Source: Desulfovibrio piger (GTDB lineage Bacteria > Desulfobacterota > Desulfovibrionia > Desulfovibrionales > Desulfovibrionaceae). From it: a stretch of 64,000 bases of DNA. The stretch is taken from contig NZ_JABAFY010000003.1 of assembly GCF_012843875.1 (NCBI RefSeq), positions 62,001 through 126,000 of the forward strand. The letters run 5' to 3'. Position 1 is the first letter of the stretch. Every line of letters starts with the position of its first letter. The notes beneath the pieces are model-generated. The model was not told the origin of the DNA. It was given only the letters and a program-made list of their open reading frames with translations, and did not search any database. Shown piece by piece: positions 1-8,482 of this stretch. Both the position numbers and the translations under genes were made by a program.

Positions 1-253
1 CCTGGAACACCATCTGGGCCTGACCTGCGACCCCGTGGGCGGCTATGTGCAGATCCCCTGCATCGAGCGCAACGCCGTGGGTGCCATCAAGGCCTACAAT
101 GCCTGCCTGCTGGCCACCTGCGAGAAGTCCTCGCAGCATATGGTCAGCCTGGACGCCGTCATCATGGCCATGAACGAGACCGGCCGCGAGATGAACGCCA
201 AATTCAAGGAAACCAGCGAAGGCGGCCTGGCCGTCAGCCTGGTGGAATGCTGA
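1..253 (+). CDS. sdaA: L-serine dehydratase, C-terminal end (partial)
   Basis: Only the last 83 codons are in the window; the gene starts upstream of base 1. The product deaminates L-serine to pyruvate and ammonia with an oxygen-labile [4Fe-4S] cluster. The visible stretch carries the family signature [12 protein letters not shown] followed by ERNA. In this family both cysteines are cluster ligands; the third lies upstream and cannot be checked. Nothing in the visible part is broken. The next gene is a serine-type permease in the same direction, so import and deamination of serine are probably coupled. Confidence 0.88.
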   Translation, partial: LEHHLGLTCDPVGGYVQIPCIERNAVGAIKAYNACLLATCEKSSQHMVSLDAVIMAMNETGREMNAKFKETSEGGLAVSLVEC

Positions 254-432
254 TCGGGAGCCGTGCGCTCCCGCGGGGCCGTCTTCGTCCATCCGGCGAA
301 GGCGGCCCCTTCCGTCCCCGGACAGGAACAGGAACGGCATCCGCCGCTGCCGGACGCCCCGCACAGGGCCCTGCCACGGGCCCGGGACCTGTTCCCCTGC
401 CTTTCCAACCCTTTCACCTTCAAGGAACCTTC

Positions 433-1692
433 ATGGCACAGACCCCTGAAACCGGCCATGCCGCCTCCGGCCGCTGGACGAAATTCGACGTCGTCTGGAT
501 GCTCAACCTCTTCGGCACCGCGGTGGGCGCGGGCATCCTCTTCCTGCCCATCAATGCGGGCATGTCCGGCATCTGGCCCCTGGTCGTCATCACCCTGCTG
601 GTGGGCCCCATGACCTATTTCGCCCACCGGGGCCTGGCCCGCTTCGTGCTGTCCTCCTCCCGCGCCGACAGCGACATCACCGCCGTGGTGGAGGAACACT
701 TCGGCCTTTCCGCAGGCAAGCTCATCACCCTGCTCTATTTCTTCGCCATCTATCCCATCCTGCTCATCTATGCCGTGGGCATCACCAACACGGTGGAATC
801 CTTCATCGTCAACCAGCTGCAGATGGCCGCGCCGCCGCGCCTGCTGCTTTCCGGCGTGCTGGTGGCGGCCCTGATGGCCGTCATCCTGGTGGGCGAGAAC
901 TTCATGCTCAAATTCAATGAGTGGCTGGTCTACCCCCTGTGCGGCATCCTCTTCTGCCTGTCGCTCTACCTCATCCCGCACTGGAACACCTCCTCGCTGG
1001 GCCAGATGCCTGATGCCGGCAGCTTCCTGGGCACCCTCTGGCTCACCCTGCCGGTGCTGGTCTTCGCCTTCAACCATTCGCCCGCCATCTCGTCCTTTGC
1101 CCTGGCCCAGCGCCGCCATTACGGCGATATGGCCGAACAGAAGGCCTCCCAGACCCTGCGCGGCACGGCCTGTATCCTGGTGCTCTTCGTCATGGCCTTC
1201 GTCTTCAGCTGCGTGCTCAGCCTCAGCCCCGCCCAGCTGGTGGAGGCCAAGGCCCAGAACATCCCCGTGCTCTCCTATCTGGCCAACCAGTTCGACAATC
1301 CCTTCATCTCCTGGTTCGGCCCGCTCATCGCCTTCCTGGCCATCGGCAGCTCCTTCTTCGGCCACTATCTGGGCGCCCGCGAAGGCCTGCACGGCATCCT
1401 GATCCAGATGTCCTCCAACCCCGAAGCCACGGCCACCTCGCGCAGCGTACGCACCGGCATCGCCCTGTTCTTCTTCGTGACCCTCTGGCTGGCCGGCTGG
1501 CTCAATCCCGGCATCCTGGACATCATCGAATCCCTCAGCGGCCCGGTCATCGCCATGATCCTGTTCATCATGCCCATGTACGCCGTGCACAAGATCCCGG
1601 CCATGAGCCGCTACCGTGGCCAGTGGAGCAATGCCTTCGTGCTGGCCGCCGGTTGCGTGGCCATCTCTTCCCTGCTCTACAAGCTGTTCTGA
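433..1692 (+). CDS. sdaC: Serine/threonine permease, SdaC-like (HAAAP family)
   Basis: A 419-residue inner-membrane protein, close to the usual length of SdaC-type serine:H+ symporters, with about eleven hydrophobic segments. The N-terminal segment has the amino-acid permease motif [13 protein letters not shown] near residues 30-42. The ATG at 433 is chosen because an AAGGAA sequence precedes it and the first transmembrane helix follows soon after; the reading frame stays open further upstream but that part has no membrane-protein character. It lies 179 bp after the serine dehydratase gene, which makes serine the likeliest substrate. Threonine or tryptophan transport, seen elsewhere in the family, cannot be excluded. 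Confidence 0.82.
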   Translation: MAQTPETGHAASGRWTKFDVVWMLNLFGTAVGAGILFLPINAGMSGIWPLVVITLLVGPMTYFAHRGLARFVLSSSRADSDITAVVEEHFGLSAGKLITLLYFFAIYPILLIYAVGITNTVESFIVNQLQMAAPPRLLLSGVLVAALMAVILVGENFMLKFNEWLVYPLCGILFCLSLYLIPHWNTSSLGQMPDAGSFLGTLWLTLPVLVFAFNHSPAISSFALAQRRHYGDMAEQKASQTLRGTACILVLFVMAFVFSCVLSLSPAQLVEAKAQNIPVLSYLANQFDNPFISWFGPLIAFLAIGSSFFGHYLGAREGLHGILIQMSSNPEATATSRSVRTGIALFFFVTLWLAGWLNPGILDIIESLSGPVIAMILFIMPMYAVHKIPAMSRYRGQWSNAFVLAAGCVAISSLLYKLF

Positions 1693-1723
1693 TCCCGCGC
1701 GCCGCATCCGTAAAACGACTCCA

Positions 1724-1762
1724 GACGTCCGCCGGTCTCCATGCCGGTGGGCGTCTTTTTTT
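1724..1762 (+). terminator. Intrinsic terminator after sdaC
   Basis: A 12-bp stem (1724-1735 with 1744-1755, including one G-T pair) is followed by a run of T. It begins about 30 bp after the permease stop codon. Confidence 0.85.
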
Positions 1763-2270
1763 GTGCCGCCGGATTGCCGCGGGCGATGCGGCCCGTGTGA
1801 GCCTTGCCGCTCCCCTGCCGCACAGCAGGCGGACAGCGCACGGCGTCTCCATGATAAGAAAGGAGGATGAAGAAGAGAGGAACGGCGAATTTCCGCGAGC
1901 AGACGTGCGCCGTGCCATCTGTGATGGCCGGGCTGCACGAGCATCCTGGCCAAGAGCGGGGAGCGTACGGAGGAGCAAGGCGGCGACACCGGGCCTGCCA
2001 AAGCCTGCCGGACAGCGGGCGCATCGCAGAGCGCCGCACACGAAGGCCGTTCTTCCCTGATGGCCGGGGCTCCGTGACCGGACAGGCCGGAGAGCTGCCG
2101 CGCCCTCGAAGACCGGGACTCGGAAGGGGAAAAAACTCTCCCCTGTCTCGTGCCCGGCAGAGCGGGCCGCATGGACCACGGTACGGGGCTGTCCCGCCCC
2201 TCCCTCCCCCTGGGCAGACCATGCCGTCGGAGAAAAGAAAGGCAGGCCCGACGGACGCCGGACAGCGGAC
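1763..2270. other. Gene-less stretch
   Basis: About 500 bp with no credible gene. Open frames on both strands are GC-skew artefacts: they lack homology, have no properly spaced ribosome site and use poor codons. The block at 2203-2217 is an exact inverted copy of 2289-2303 in the hairpin region next door. Confidence 0.5.
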
Positions 2271-2312
2271 AAAAAAAAGACGACCGGCTGCCCAGGGGGA
2301 GGAGCAGCCGGC
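2271..2312 (-). terminator. Candidate terminator of the zraP-like transcript
   Basis: On the minus strand the stem CCGGCTGC/GCAGCCGG (2284-2311) is followed after five bases by eight T residues (2278-2271). It would close a transcript that starts at the sigma-54 promoter near 3303 and carries about 370 nt of 3' untranslated RNA. Confidence 0.5.
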
Positions 2313-2588
2313 CAAAGAGGGAGGATGTTCTGATGGTTAGAGGTTATGGTGAAGGAGGAGGATGCTCTCGTGAGCCCCGGCAGGACCAAGGGGGATTGCC
2401 CTGCCGGATATGTTGTCCGCCTAAGGCGGGGAGGGACGATCTCAGGAGTAAAATCCGTCGTTCTCAGGAAGGCCCGGCCGGGGCCAGGGGAATCCCCGGC
2501 CGGGGTAGAAGTTCCAGAGGACTGCATTTTGTAGAGCGGGAGCTCCGGTTAAAGGTGCCTGTCAAAGGAGGTTGCTGTTTTCGGGAGC

Positions 2589-2630
2589 CTGGCCGGAAGG
2601 AGGAGGAGCTTCCGGCCAGATATTTCTTTC
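2589..2630 (+). terminator. Possible plus-strand terminator
   Basis: A perfect 11-bp stem (2589-2599 with 2609-2619) is followed by a T-rich tail, ATATTTCTTTCT. It could end a plus-strand RNA made from the multi-hairpin region. Confidence 0.35.
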
Positions 2631-2652
2631 TGCCGTTGGCAGGGATCAGCTC

Positions 2653-3228
2653 TTAGTAGTGGCCGCGATGGGGACCGTCGTAGTAACCGGCGTCACCGCG
2701 GGGGCCGTCGCCACGGGGGCAATCCATGGCGGGGCCGCGATCGCCACGGGGACCACGAGGACCGCGGGGGGCATCCTTGAAGCCTTCCGGCACGCCCACT
2801 TCGGCAGCCAGCTTGTCGCCCAGGGCGTCATGCAGGTCGGCCATCTCGTTGCGCAGACGGGCCATTTCGGTAGCGGCCTCACGCACGGCCTTCACATCGG
2901 GGTTGGTGGCGTTTTCCAAAGCCCGCAGTTCCTGGCGCTTGACGTAGATGCTGTCGCGCAGCTGCTCCATGCGGGGAGCGAATTCTTCCATGATCTTGTC
3001 GAACTTGGCACGCTGCGCGTCCGACATGGCCCGGTAACCCCAGCCACGGGCGTGGCCGTGATGTCCCCAGCCGCCTTCCCAGCAGCCGCCGTCGCCGTAA
3101 CCGTAGCAGGGACCATAACCGTTGCCCTGGCCGCGATGATGGGGGCCAGCGAAAGCGTCAGAGGTCATGGTTCCGCCGATGAGGGCTGCAGCCAGCAGGG
3201 CAGGGATCCTAACGCGGGAAGTATTCAT
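2653..3228 (-). CDS. zraP: ZraP-like periplasmic zinc-binding chaperone
   Basis: A 191-residue secreted protein of the ZraP/Spy/CpxP group, which binds metal and protects periplasmic proteins. Residues 1-27 form a signal peptide ending SDAFA. A His/Gly/Tyr-rich segment (residues 28-65) precedes a charged helical core (about 66-145) with the family pattern of an LTx2Q-like repeat and VKRQELRAL. The tail is rich in Pro, Arg, Gly and His, as in ZraP. The start is supported by AAAGGAG 8 bases upstream. It lies divergent from the zraS/zraR-like genes and behind a consensus sigma-54 promoter, so ZraR-type control in response to zinc or envelope stress is likely. No clear terminator follows immediately; see the multi-hairpin region. 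Confidence 0.85.
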   Translation of the reverse strand: MNTSRVRIPALLAAALIGGTMTSDAFAGPHHRGQGNGYGPCYGYGDGGCWEGGWGHHGHARGWGYRAMSDAQRAKFDKIMEEFAPRMEQLRDSIYVKRQELRALENATNPDVKAVREAATEMARLRNEMADLHDALGDKLAAEVGVPEGFKDAPRGPRGPRGDRGPAMDCPRGDGPRGDAGYYDGPHRGHY

Positions 3229-3302
3229 ATATATGCTCCTTTATCTCTTCTCAGAGTGGGTTATCTTTGGGCTTTGGGTCTTGCCCTTTGTGCTCTGTAT
3301 AT

Positions 3303-3318
3303 AGCAACCCGCGTGCCA
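3303..3318 (-). promoter_or_regulatory. Sigma-54 promoter of the zraP-like gene
   Basis: Minus-strand reading gives TGGCACG-CGGG-TTGCT, an exact match to the -24/-12 consensus with GG and GC ten bases apart. The start of transcription would be near 3292, leaving a leader of about 64 nt before the ATG at 3228. A ZraR-like sigma-54 activator is encoded 2.6 kb away. Confidence 0.85.
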
Positions 3319-3508
3319 AACATTATTTTTCAATATAAATCAATATATTATATTTTCATCCCGGCAAACAGCCTTCCTCCGGCTGCCCTGTGTTCCCCCC
3401 AGATGTCCAGTTTTTATGCAGCGGGCCGGCGGACCTGGTCAAAAATTATACAGCAGACAAATTTTCATACACCCCTGACGCCCGGCCCCCAAGGCCGGAG
3501 CCGGATAC

Positions 3509-3533
3509 AAAAAAAGCCCCGCCTGAGCGGGGC
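3509..3533 (-). terminator. Terminator of the second ZraP-like gene
   Basis: A perfect 7-bp GC stem (3516-3522 with 3527-3533) is followed by seven T on the minus strand. It isolates the upstream gene from the zraP-like gene at 2653-3228. Confidence 0.92.
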
Positions 3534-3560
3534 CTGGATGTTTCATGCGGGCTGCAGAAG

Positions 3561-4037
3561 TTACGGGCAGGGTTCGAGGGTCTCCTGCAGGGAATACGTA
3601 TGGATCACGTCCTGCCGGATCATGCTGTTGCAGCCCCGGCTCTTGCCGGCGCGGCGGAAACTCACGCCCACCTCGTCCAGCAGGCGGCCTTCCAGCTGCG
3701 CCAGCTGCAGGCGCAGACGGTCGCGCAGGTCCTGCAGCTCCCAGCCAAGACGGGAGAGCGTCTCGGCGGACGAGTCCTCCGCGTAGTCGAAATGGGCCAG
3801 TTCTTCCCGCTTCTGGCGAATGCGCCAGCGGGTGTCTTCGATGGCAGGACGGGCTTCTTCAAGGATGGCGCGGGCCTTGACCTGCTGTTCTTCGGGCAGG
3901 CTCTGGAGCCACTGGTCGACATTGCGGTAGCCGCGCGGCCCGTGACCGCCACCGTGATGCCCCCCGGCAGCCGCCATGAGCGGCAGCAGCAGGAGCGATG
4001 TCATGACCAGACCACTGACAACTATATTCTTCCACAT
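3561..4037 (-). CDS. Second ZraP/Spy-like periplasmic protein
   Basis: A 158-residue protein with a signal peptide (residues 1-24, ending MAAAG), a short His/Gly patch GGHHGGGHG, and a helical core with the pattern QKREELAHF typical of ZraP-family chaperones. Unlike the first paralogue its tail is not metal-rich; it ends with two cysteines about 25 residues apart (RGCNS and EPCP), which could pair in the periplasm. The ATG at 4037 is chosen because it begins the signal peptide; the frame is open upstream without secretion character. It has its own terminator and a sigma-54-like site upstream, so it is probably a second member of the same regulon. The exact ligand is unknown. Confidence 0.8.
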   Translation of the reverse strand: MWKNIVVSGLVMTSLLLLPLMAAAGGHHGGGHGPRGYRNVDQWLQSLPEEQQVKARAILEEARPAIEDTRWRIRQKREELAHFDYAEDSSAETLSRLGWELQDLRDRLRLQLAQLEGRLLDEVGVSFRRAGKSRGCNSMIRQDVIHTYSLQETLEPCP

Positions 4038-4147
4038 AGGCAAACCTTGTTCTGTTGGGCCATGCTTCTGGCATATCAAGCCTGTGTCCGCGGCGCAAGG
4101 AAAGGCCGCCGGCAGGCCGTGGCATTTTTTTCGTCTTTCCTCGTTCT

Positions 4148-4163
4148 TGCAAAAAACATGCAA
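4148..4163 (-). promoter_or_regulatory. Sigma-54-like promoter of the second ZraP-like gene
   Basis: Minus-strand TTGCATG-TTTT-TTGCA differs from the -24/-12 consensus at two positions, one being the first G of the GG pair; the spacing is right. It would start RNA about 100 nt before the ATG at 4037. Confidence 0.5.
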
Positions 4164-4183
4164 GCCAAATATCCGACGGCAAG

Positions 4184-4212
4184 GTGACAGGTGCCCCAAC
4201 CATGCTTATAGT
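4184..4212 (+). promoter_or_regulatory. Sigma-70 promoter of the zraS-zraR-like genes
   Basis: GTGACA and TATAGT are separated by 17 bases. Transcription would begin at about 4219, the first candidate start codon. So either the mRNA is leaderless or translation begins at the next ATG, 4351. Confidence 0.6.
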
Positions 4213-4218
4213 GCAGGC

Positions 4219-5859
4219 ATGAACTTTATCCGACGCTGCCTTTCCGCTGCTGCCGCCCTGCTGGATCCCCGCCGCCACCGGCTGGCCCGCGCCGCCAACC
4301 GGCCCTGCCAGACACCGGGGTCTGCCGCGTCCGGCCGGAACACCGGCGGCATGGTGGCCAATGACCAGGCCGCGCGCGAGAACGACTGCTCCCAGGCCCG
4401 TTCACAGCTGGCGCAGCAGCAGAACACCCCGCTGGGCCTGCTGCTGGGCGGGACGGCCTTCGTCCTCATCCTGCTGGTCACCCTGCTGGCCCTGGCCTCC
4501 ATCGAGCGTAACGAACGGGCCATGTCACGCCTGCTGGCCGAAAAAGGCAGCTCCCTGATCATGGCCTTCGAGAGCATGCTGCGCACCAGCATGCGCGGCG
4601 AGGCGCGCGTGCGCCTGCAGATCCTGCTCAAGGAGATGGCCAGCACCTCGGACGTGCAGTTCATCGCCGTCACCATGCCCGACGGCACCATCCTGGCCCA
4701 CAGCAACGGCAACCGCCTGGGCGAGATCCTGCGCATCAACGGCGAAGAGGCCGACGAAAAGACCATGAAGCTCCTGGCCCCCGGCAGCCAGACACGTTCC
4801 GCCATCCTCAATATGGAAGGCCAGCGCGTGTTCGTGGTCTACCGCTATTTCATGCAGCCCCCGCCGGGGCAGGAGCTGCCGCCGGGCCTGCCGCAGCCCA
4901 TCATCTTCCTGGGCCTCGACCTCTCACCGTTCGAGATCACCCGCGGCCAGGACAGGGACCACGTCTTCATGCTGGCCGGGGTGGCCATGCTGGTGGGCCT
5001 GGCCTGTCTGCTGGCCCTGTACTACGCGCAGCGCGCCCGCGAATCCCGCCGCCGCCAGCGCCGGGCCGAAGGCGAGATCCGCCGCCTGGAAGAAGAGATC
5101 CGCCGCAAGGAAAAGCTGGCTGCCGTGGGCACGCTGGCCGCCGGGGTGGCCCACGAGATCCGCAACCCGCTCAGTTCCATCAAGGGCTACGCCACCTATT
5201 TCGGCATGCGCTTCCCCGAAGGCAGCGAAGACCGCAAGGCCGCGGGCGTCATGGTGCGCGAGGTGGAACGCCTCAACCGCGTCATCAGCGAGCTCATCGG
5301 GCTCTCGCGTCCCAGTGACGTGCGGCCCGTGGCCGCCCCGCTGGAAGACAGCGTGGCCCATGTGCTGCGCCTCATCGCCCAGGATGCCGAAAAACGCGGC
5401 GTCCGGCTGGTGAACAGCCTTCCGGCCGCCCTGCCCCCGGCCCGCATGGATCCCGACAGGCTGGGGCAGGCCCTGCTCAATATCTGCCTCAACGCCCTGG
5501 ACGCCATGCCCGACGGCGGCACCCTGACCCTGGGCTGTACGGTGGAGAAGCAGCATCTTGTCCTCTCGGTCACGGATACCGGGCAGGGCATCGCGCCCGA
5601 GAACCTCAACCACATCTTCGACCCCTATTTCACCACCAAGGGGCACGGCACGGGCCTGGGACTGGCCACCGTCCACAAGATCGTGGAGGCGCTCGAAGGC
5701 GAAGTCTATGTGCAATCCCGTCAGGCCACGGCGGACACGCCCGGCCGGACCACGTTTTTCATACGCCTGCCGCAGGCCGGCAAGGCAGCGGGCCATCCGG
5801 CGGACGGCCCGGACAGGCAGGCGGGGGAGCCTGCCGACAGGCAGAAGGGGGAGGATTAG
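4219..5859 (+). CDS. zraS: ZraS-like sensor histidine kinase
   Basis: A membrane kinase of about 546 residues that senses periplasmic zinc or envelope stress and phosphorylates the adjacent regulator. A first transmembrane helix lies near residues 74-96. A periplasmic sensor domain of about 140 residues follows, then a second helix near 253-273 and a short coiled coil. The phospho-acceptor motif [15 protein letters not shown] is nearly that of E. coli ZraS. The ATPase motifs are [28 protein letters not shown] and GTGLGLA. The start is uncertain: 4219 has a weak ribosome site and coincides with the predicted transcription start, while ATG 4351 gives a 502-residue protein keeping both helices. 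It abuts the regulator gene with no gap. The C-terminal 25 residues are hydrophilic and poorly conserved. Confidence 0.88.
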   Translation: MNFIRRCLSAAAALLDPRRHRLARAANRPCQTPGSAASGRNTGGMVANDQAARENDCSQARSQLAQQQNTPLGLLLGGTAFVLILLVTLLALASIERNERAMSRLLAEKGSSLIMAFESMLRTSMRGEARVRLQILLKEMASTSDVQFIAVTMPDGTILAHSNGNRLGEILRINGEEADEKTMKLLAPGSQTRSAILNMEGQRVFVVYRYFMQPPPGQELPPGLPQPIIFLGLDLSPFEITRGQDRDHVFMLAGVAMLVGLACLLALYYAQRARESRRRQRRAEGEIRRLEEEIRRKEKLAAVGTLAAGVAHEIRNPLSSIKGYATYFGMRFPEGSEDRKAAGVMVREVERLNRVISELIGLSRPSDVRPVAAPLEDSVAHVLRLIAQDAEKRGVRLVNSLPAALPPARMDPDRLGQALLNICLNALDAMPDGGTLTLGCTVEKQHLVLSVTDTGQGIAPENLNHIFDPYFTTKGHGTGLGLATVHKIVEALEGEVYVQSRQATADTPGRTTFFIRLPQAGKAAGHPADGPDRQAGEPADRQKGED

Positions 5860-7224
5860 GTGAATACCAGCATTCTCGTGGTTGACGACGACGATGCCCA
5901 CCGCGGCATGTTGCGCATGATGCTCCAGGCCTGGGGCTACAGCGTGGACGAGGCGGCCGACGGCGATCTGGCCGTGGAGGCCGTGCGCGCCAAGCCCTAC
6001 GACGTGGTGCTGACCGACGTGCGCATGGGACGCATGGACGGCATCCACGCCCTGCGGGGCATCCTGGACTACAATCCGGCCCTGCCCGTGGTGCTGATGA
6101 CGGCCTACTCCTCCGTGGAGACCGCCGTGGATGCCCTGCGCCTGGGCGCCTACGATTATCTGACCAAGCCGCTGGACTTCGACGCCCTGCGCGAGACCCT
6201 GCAACGGGCCGTGGACCACTCCCGCATGAGCGTGGAGAACCGCGAGCTGCGCCGCCAGCTCAGCGAGGCTGCTGCCGGGCCCGAGATCCTGGGCCGCAGC
6301 CCCGCCGTCAGCGCCATGCGCGAGATCATCGCCACCGTGGCGCCCACCGAGGCCACGGTGCTCATCACCGGGGAATCCGGCACCGGCAAGGAACTGGTGG
6401 CCCGCGCCGTCCACGGTGCCAGCGCCCGTGCCAACAAACCTCTGGTCACGGTCAACTGCGCCGCCCTGGCCGAGAACCTGCTGGAATCCGAACTGTTCGG
6501 CCATGAGCGCGGGGCCTTCACCGGCGCCGACCGCCGCCGCGAGGGCCGCTTTCTGCAGGCCGACGGCGGCACCCTCTTCCTGGACGAGATCGGCGAGATG
6601 CCCCTTTCGCTCCAGGCCAAGCTGCTGCGCGCCCTGCAGCAGGGCGAGGTGCAGCGCGTGGGCTCGGACTCGCCCATCACCGTGGACGTACGCGTCATCG
6701 CCGCCACCAACCGCAACCTGCGCGAAGAGGTGGAGCAGAAGCGCTTCCGCGAGGACCTGTTCTTCCGCCTCAACGTCATCAGCATCGAGGTGCCCGCCCT
6801 GCGTGAACGCAGCGAGGACATCCCCCTGCTGGCGGCCCATTTCCTGGAAAAATTCGCGGCCCGCAACCGCAAGAGCGTCAAGGGCTTCGCCCCGCAGGCC
6901 CTGGACATGCTGCGCCGCTACTCCTGGCCCGGCAACGTGCGCGAGCTCCAGAACGCCGTGGAGCGCGCCGTGATCCTCTGCACCGGCGACCTCATCACCG
7001 GCCCGGAACTGCCCGCCAGCGTCACCGGTGCCGCCGAGCAGGCCGCCCCGGTACCGGAGACCGCCGAGGCCTCCCTGGCCGGTCTGTCTCTGGAAGCTCT
7101 GGAGCGCCGCGCCATCGAGGACACCCTGCGCCAGACCGAGGACAACAAGAGCGAGGCTGCCCGCCGCCTGGGCATCACCCGCGCCACCCTGCACAACAAA
7201 TTGCGCAAGTACGGGCTGGAATAA
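5860..7224 (+). CDS. zraR: ZraR-like sigma-54-dependent response regulator
   Basis: A 454-residue NtrC-class activator. The receiver domain (1-120) has the acidic pocket VDDDD, phospho-acceptor Asp in LTDVRMG and Lys in TKPLDF. The AAA+ domain (about 140-375) has Walker A GESGTGKE, the sigma-54 contact loop GAFTGA and Walker B LFLDEIG. A Fis-type helix-turn-helix ends the protein ([17 protein letters not shown]). The whole protein resembles E. coli ZraR. It starts with GTG directly after the kinase stop codon, with GGGGAGG about 10 bases upstream, so the two are translated as a pair. Its probable targets are the sigma-54 promoters of the two ZraP-like genes. Confidence 0.93.
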   Translation: MNTSILVVDDDDAHRGMLRMMLQAWGYSVDEAADGDLAVEAVRAKPYDVVLTDVRMGRMDGIHALRGILDYNPALPVVLMTAYSSVETAVDALRLGAYDYLTKPLDFDALRETLQRAVDHSRMSVENRELRRQLSEAAAGPEILGRSPAVSAMREIIATVAPTEATVLITGESGTGKELVARAVHGASARANKPLVTVNCAALAENLLESELFGHERGAFTGADRRREGRFLQADGGTLFLDEIGEMPLSLQAKLLRALQQGEVQRVGSDSPITVDVRVIAATNRNLREEVEQKRFREDLFFRLNVISIEVPALRERSEDIPLLAAHFLEKFAARNRKSVKGFAPQALDMLRRYSWPGNVRELQNAVERAVILCTGDLITGPELPASVTGAAEQAAPVPETAEASLAGLSLEALERRAIEDTLRQTEDNKSEAARRLGITRATLHNKLRKYGLE

Positions 7225-7242
7225 GAGCGGGCAGGGATTTTC

Positions 7243-7330
7243 CGGGGGGAAGGGGACCCCCTTGCGCGCGAGCCAAGGGGGGGTCCCTTCCCCCCGGCCC
7301 CTCATCCCTCCCCCAACGCGCTTTGTTCAG
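7243..7330. repeat. Interspersed hairpin repeat, copy 1
   Basis: An imperfect stem of about 20 bp (arms near 7244-7264 and 7273-7294) with loop GCGCGCGAGCC. It is followed by the shared end sequence CGCGCTTTGTTCAGGAGG, inverted relative to the copy at 8383. It fills most of the gap between zraR and the HD gene. Confidence 0.7.
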
Positions 7331-7507
7331 GAGGATGGCGAGGCCCGGAAAAGCCACGGCCTTGCCTGGATGACCGTCCCCCGAACAAACACCGCCCGCC
7401 GGCGGTTGGGCAAAGACGGAAAAGAGCAATCAATGGCGTGCGCCGGACAGTTTTCGTACAAATCAGCAACGGAGGGGGCACCGCGCTCCCTCCATGAGGA
7501 AACACAC

Positions 7508-8137
7508 ATGGCACAGGACAGCCCAAACAAAAGCACGCCCGCAGCGGGCCTGCCTGATGAACAGCAGCTGGAACGCATCACGGACTTTTTCCACGAGGCG
7601 GGACATCTGCGCCACACGCCGCGCAGCGGCTATGCCTTCCTGGGCTCCGGCAGCGAGAACGTGGCCGAGCATTCCTACCGTACCAGCGTCATCGGCTACA
7701 CCCTGGCCAAACTGGCGGGGGCCGATGCCGCCCGCGTGACCTTCCTCTGCCTTTTCCACGATCTGCATGAAGCACGTACCGGCGATTTCAACTATGTGAA
7801 CCACCGCTACGACACCTGCCGCGACCGCGATGCCCTGCAGGATGCCGTGGACGGCACCGGACTGGAGCAGGACATCCTCGAGGGCTGGGACGAACTGCAG
7901 GAGCGCCAGAGCCTGGAGGCACGCCTGGCCCACGATGCCGACCAGCTGGACCTGATCTGCAACCTCAAGGCCGAGCTGGACAAGGGCAACAAATTTGCCG
8001 CCGACTGGCTGGAAAGCGCGGTCAAACGCCTGCGCAGCCCGCAGGCCCAGGCCCTGTGCGAGGTCATCCTGCGCACGGACCATAACCGCTGGTGGTACGG
8101 CCGCGTGGACAAAAAATGGTGGGTGGACCGCAAGTGA
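7508..8137 (+). CDS. HD-domain hydrolase, YfbR/HDDC2-like
   Basis: A 209-residue cytoplasmic metal-dependent phosphohydrolase. The HD-domain ligands are visible: His in AEHSYRTS, the HD pair in LFHDLHEARTGD, and the late Asp in AHDADQLD. The closest characterised group is the 5'-deoxynucleotidase family (YfbR, human HDDC2), which dephosphorylates dNMPs, but substrate cannot be read from sequence. The ATG at 7508 begins the conserved part; a repeat element and a leader of about 180 bp lie upstream. It is a single-gene unit with its own terminator. Confidence 0.8.
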   Translation: MAQDSPNKSTPAAGLPDEQQLERITDFFHEAGHLRHTPRSGYAFLGSGSENVAEHSYRTSVIGYTLAKLAGADAARVTFLCLFHDLHEARTGDFNYVNHRYDTCRDRDALQDAVDGTGLEQDILEGWDELQERQSLEARLAHDADQLDLICNLKAELDKGNKFAADWLESAVKRLRSPQAQALCEVILRTDHNRWWYGRVDKKWWVDRK

Positions 8138-8183
8138 GCCTGTCCCGGCTCTCTCCGGGAACAGCCCTTTCCCGATAACGACA

Positions 8184-8219
8184 ACAGCCCGGTCTCCATG
8201 GAGGCCGGGCTGTTTTTTT
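8184..8219 (+). terminator. Terminator of the HD hydrolase gene
   Basis: ACAGCCCGG pairs with CCGGGCTGT around loop TCTCCATGGAGG and is followed by seven T, 47 bp after the stop codon. Confidence 0.92.
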
Positions 8220-8382
8220 GTCACGGAGCCGGACGCCCTGCCTTCCCCTGCCCCGCTCACCTCAGGCCGGCCAAGACGCTCCAGGAAAAGAAGGCCCCGC
8301 GGACCGGGAACTGCTGACATGCGCGAGAGGAGAAGCCGAGGGACTCCGCAAGAGCCGTGTTCGGCGATGATGGAGAGGAACG

Positions 8383-8475
8383 GATAAAGCGCGTTTGAAG
8401 GAGGATGGGGGTGTGGGGGAAGGGGGGAACTTTGTGCGCCAGCCAAAGTTCCCCCCTTCCCCCACGTTCTTTTCC
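8383..8475. repeat. Interspersed hairpin repeat, copy 2
   Basis: Begins GATAAAGCGCGTTTG, then GGAGGATGG, then a perfect 21-bp inverted repeat (8413-8433 with 8445-8465) around loop GTGCGCCAGCC. It lies between the convergent HD and nth genes, 18 bp from the nth stop. Confidence 0.8.
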
Positions 8476-8482
8476 CCAACAG

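Larger units (their letters stand above)
2271..2640. ncRNA. Multi-hairpin region with SD-like (or anti-SD-like) loops
   Basis: Four strong inverted repeats stand in a row: 2284-2311 (8-bp stem), 2377-2407 (8 bp), 2473-2504 (11 bp) and 2589-2619 (11 bp). On the plus strand every loop is purine-rich (AGGGGGAGGA, AAGGGGGA, CAGGGGAA, GAGGAGGAG) and the linkers add AAGGAGG, CAGGAG and AAAGGAGG, giving some 20 GGA triplets. On the minus strand the same loops read CTCCTCC or TCCTCCCCC. Read plus, it resembles a CsrA-titrating RNA. Read minus, it is the 3' untranslated region of the zraP-like gene with anti-Shine-Dalgarno loops. No plus-strand promoter was found; the minus strand has the sigma-54 promoter of zraP. 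Orientation and function are unproven. Confidence 0.35.

Noticed and set aside
94-2172. 692-codon minus-strand open frame
   Set aside because: Antisense to the serine dehydratase end and the permease; composition is His/Gly/Ala-rich, a GC-skew artefact.
1867-2340. 157-codon plus-strand frame after AAAGGAGG
   Set aside because: The ribosome-like sequence touches the ATG with no spacing, and the product is Arg/Pro/Gly-rich with no domain; it runs into the hairpin region.
3561-3600. tRNA T-arm-like GGTTCGA
   Set aside because: It lies in the coding end of the second ZraP-like gene and no cloverleaf can be drawn around it.
4924-7305. 793-codon minus-strand frame
   Set aside because: Fully antisense to the zraS/zraR-like genes, which have clear motifs.
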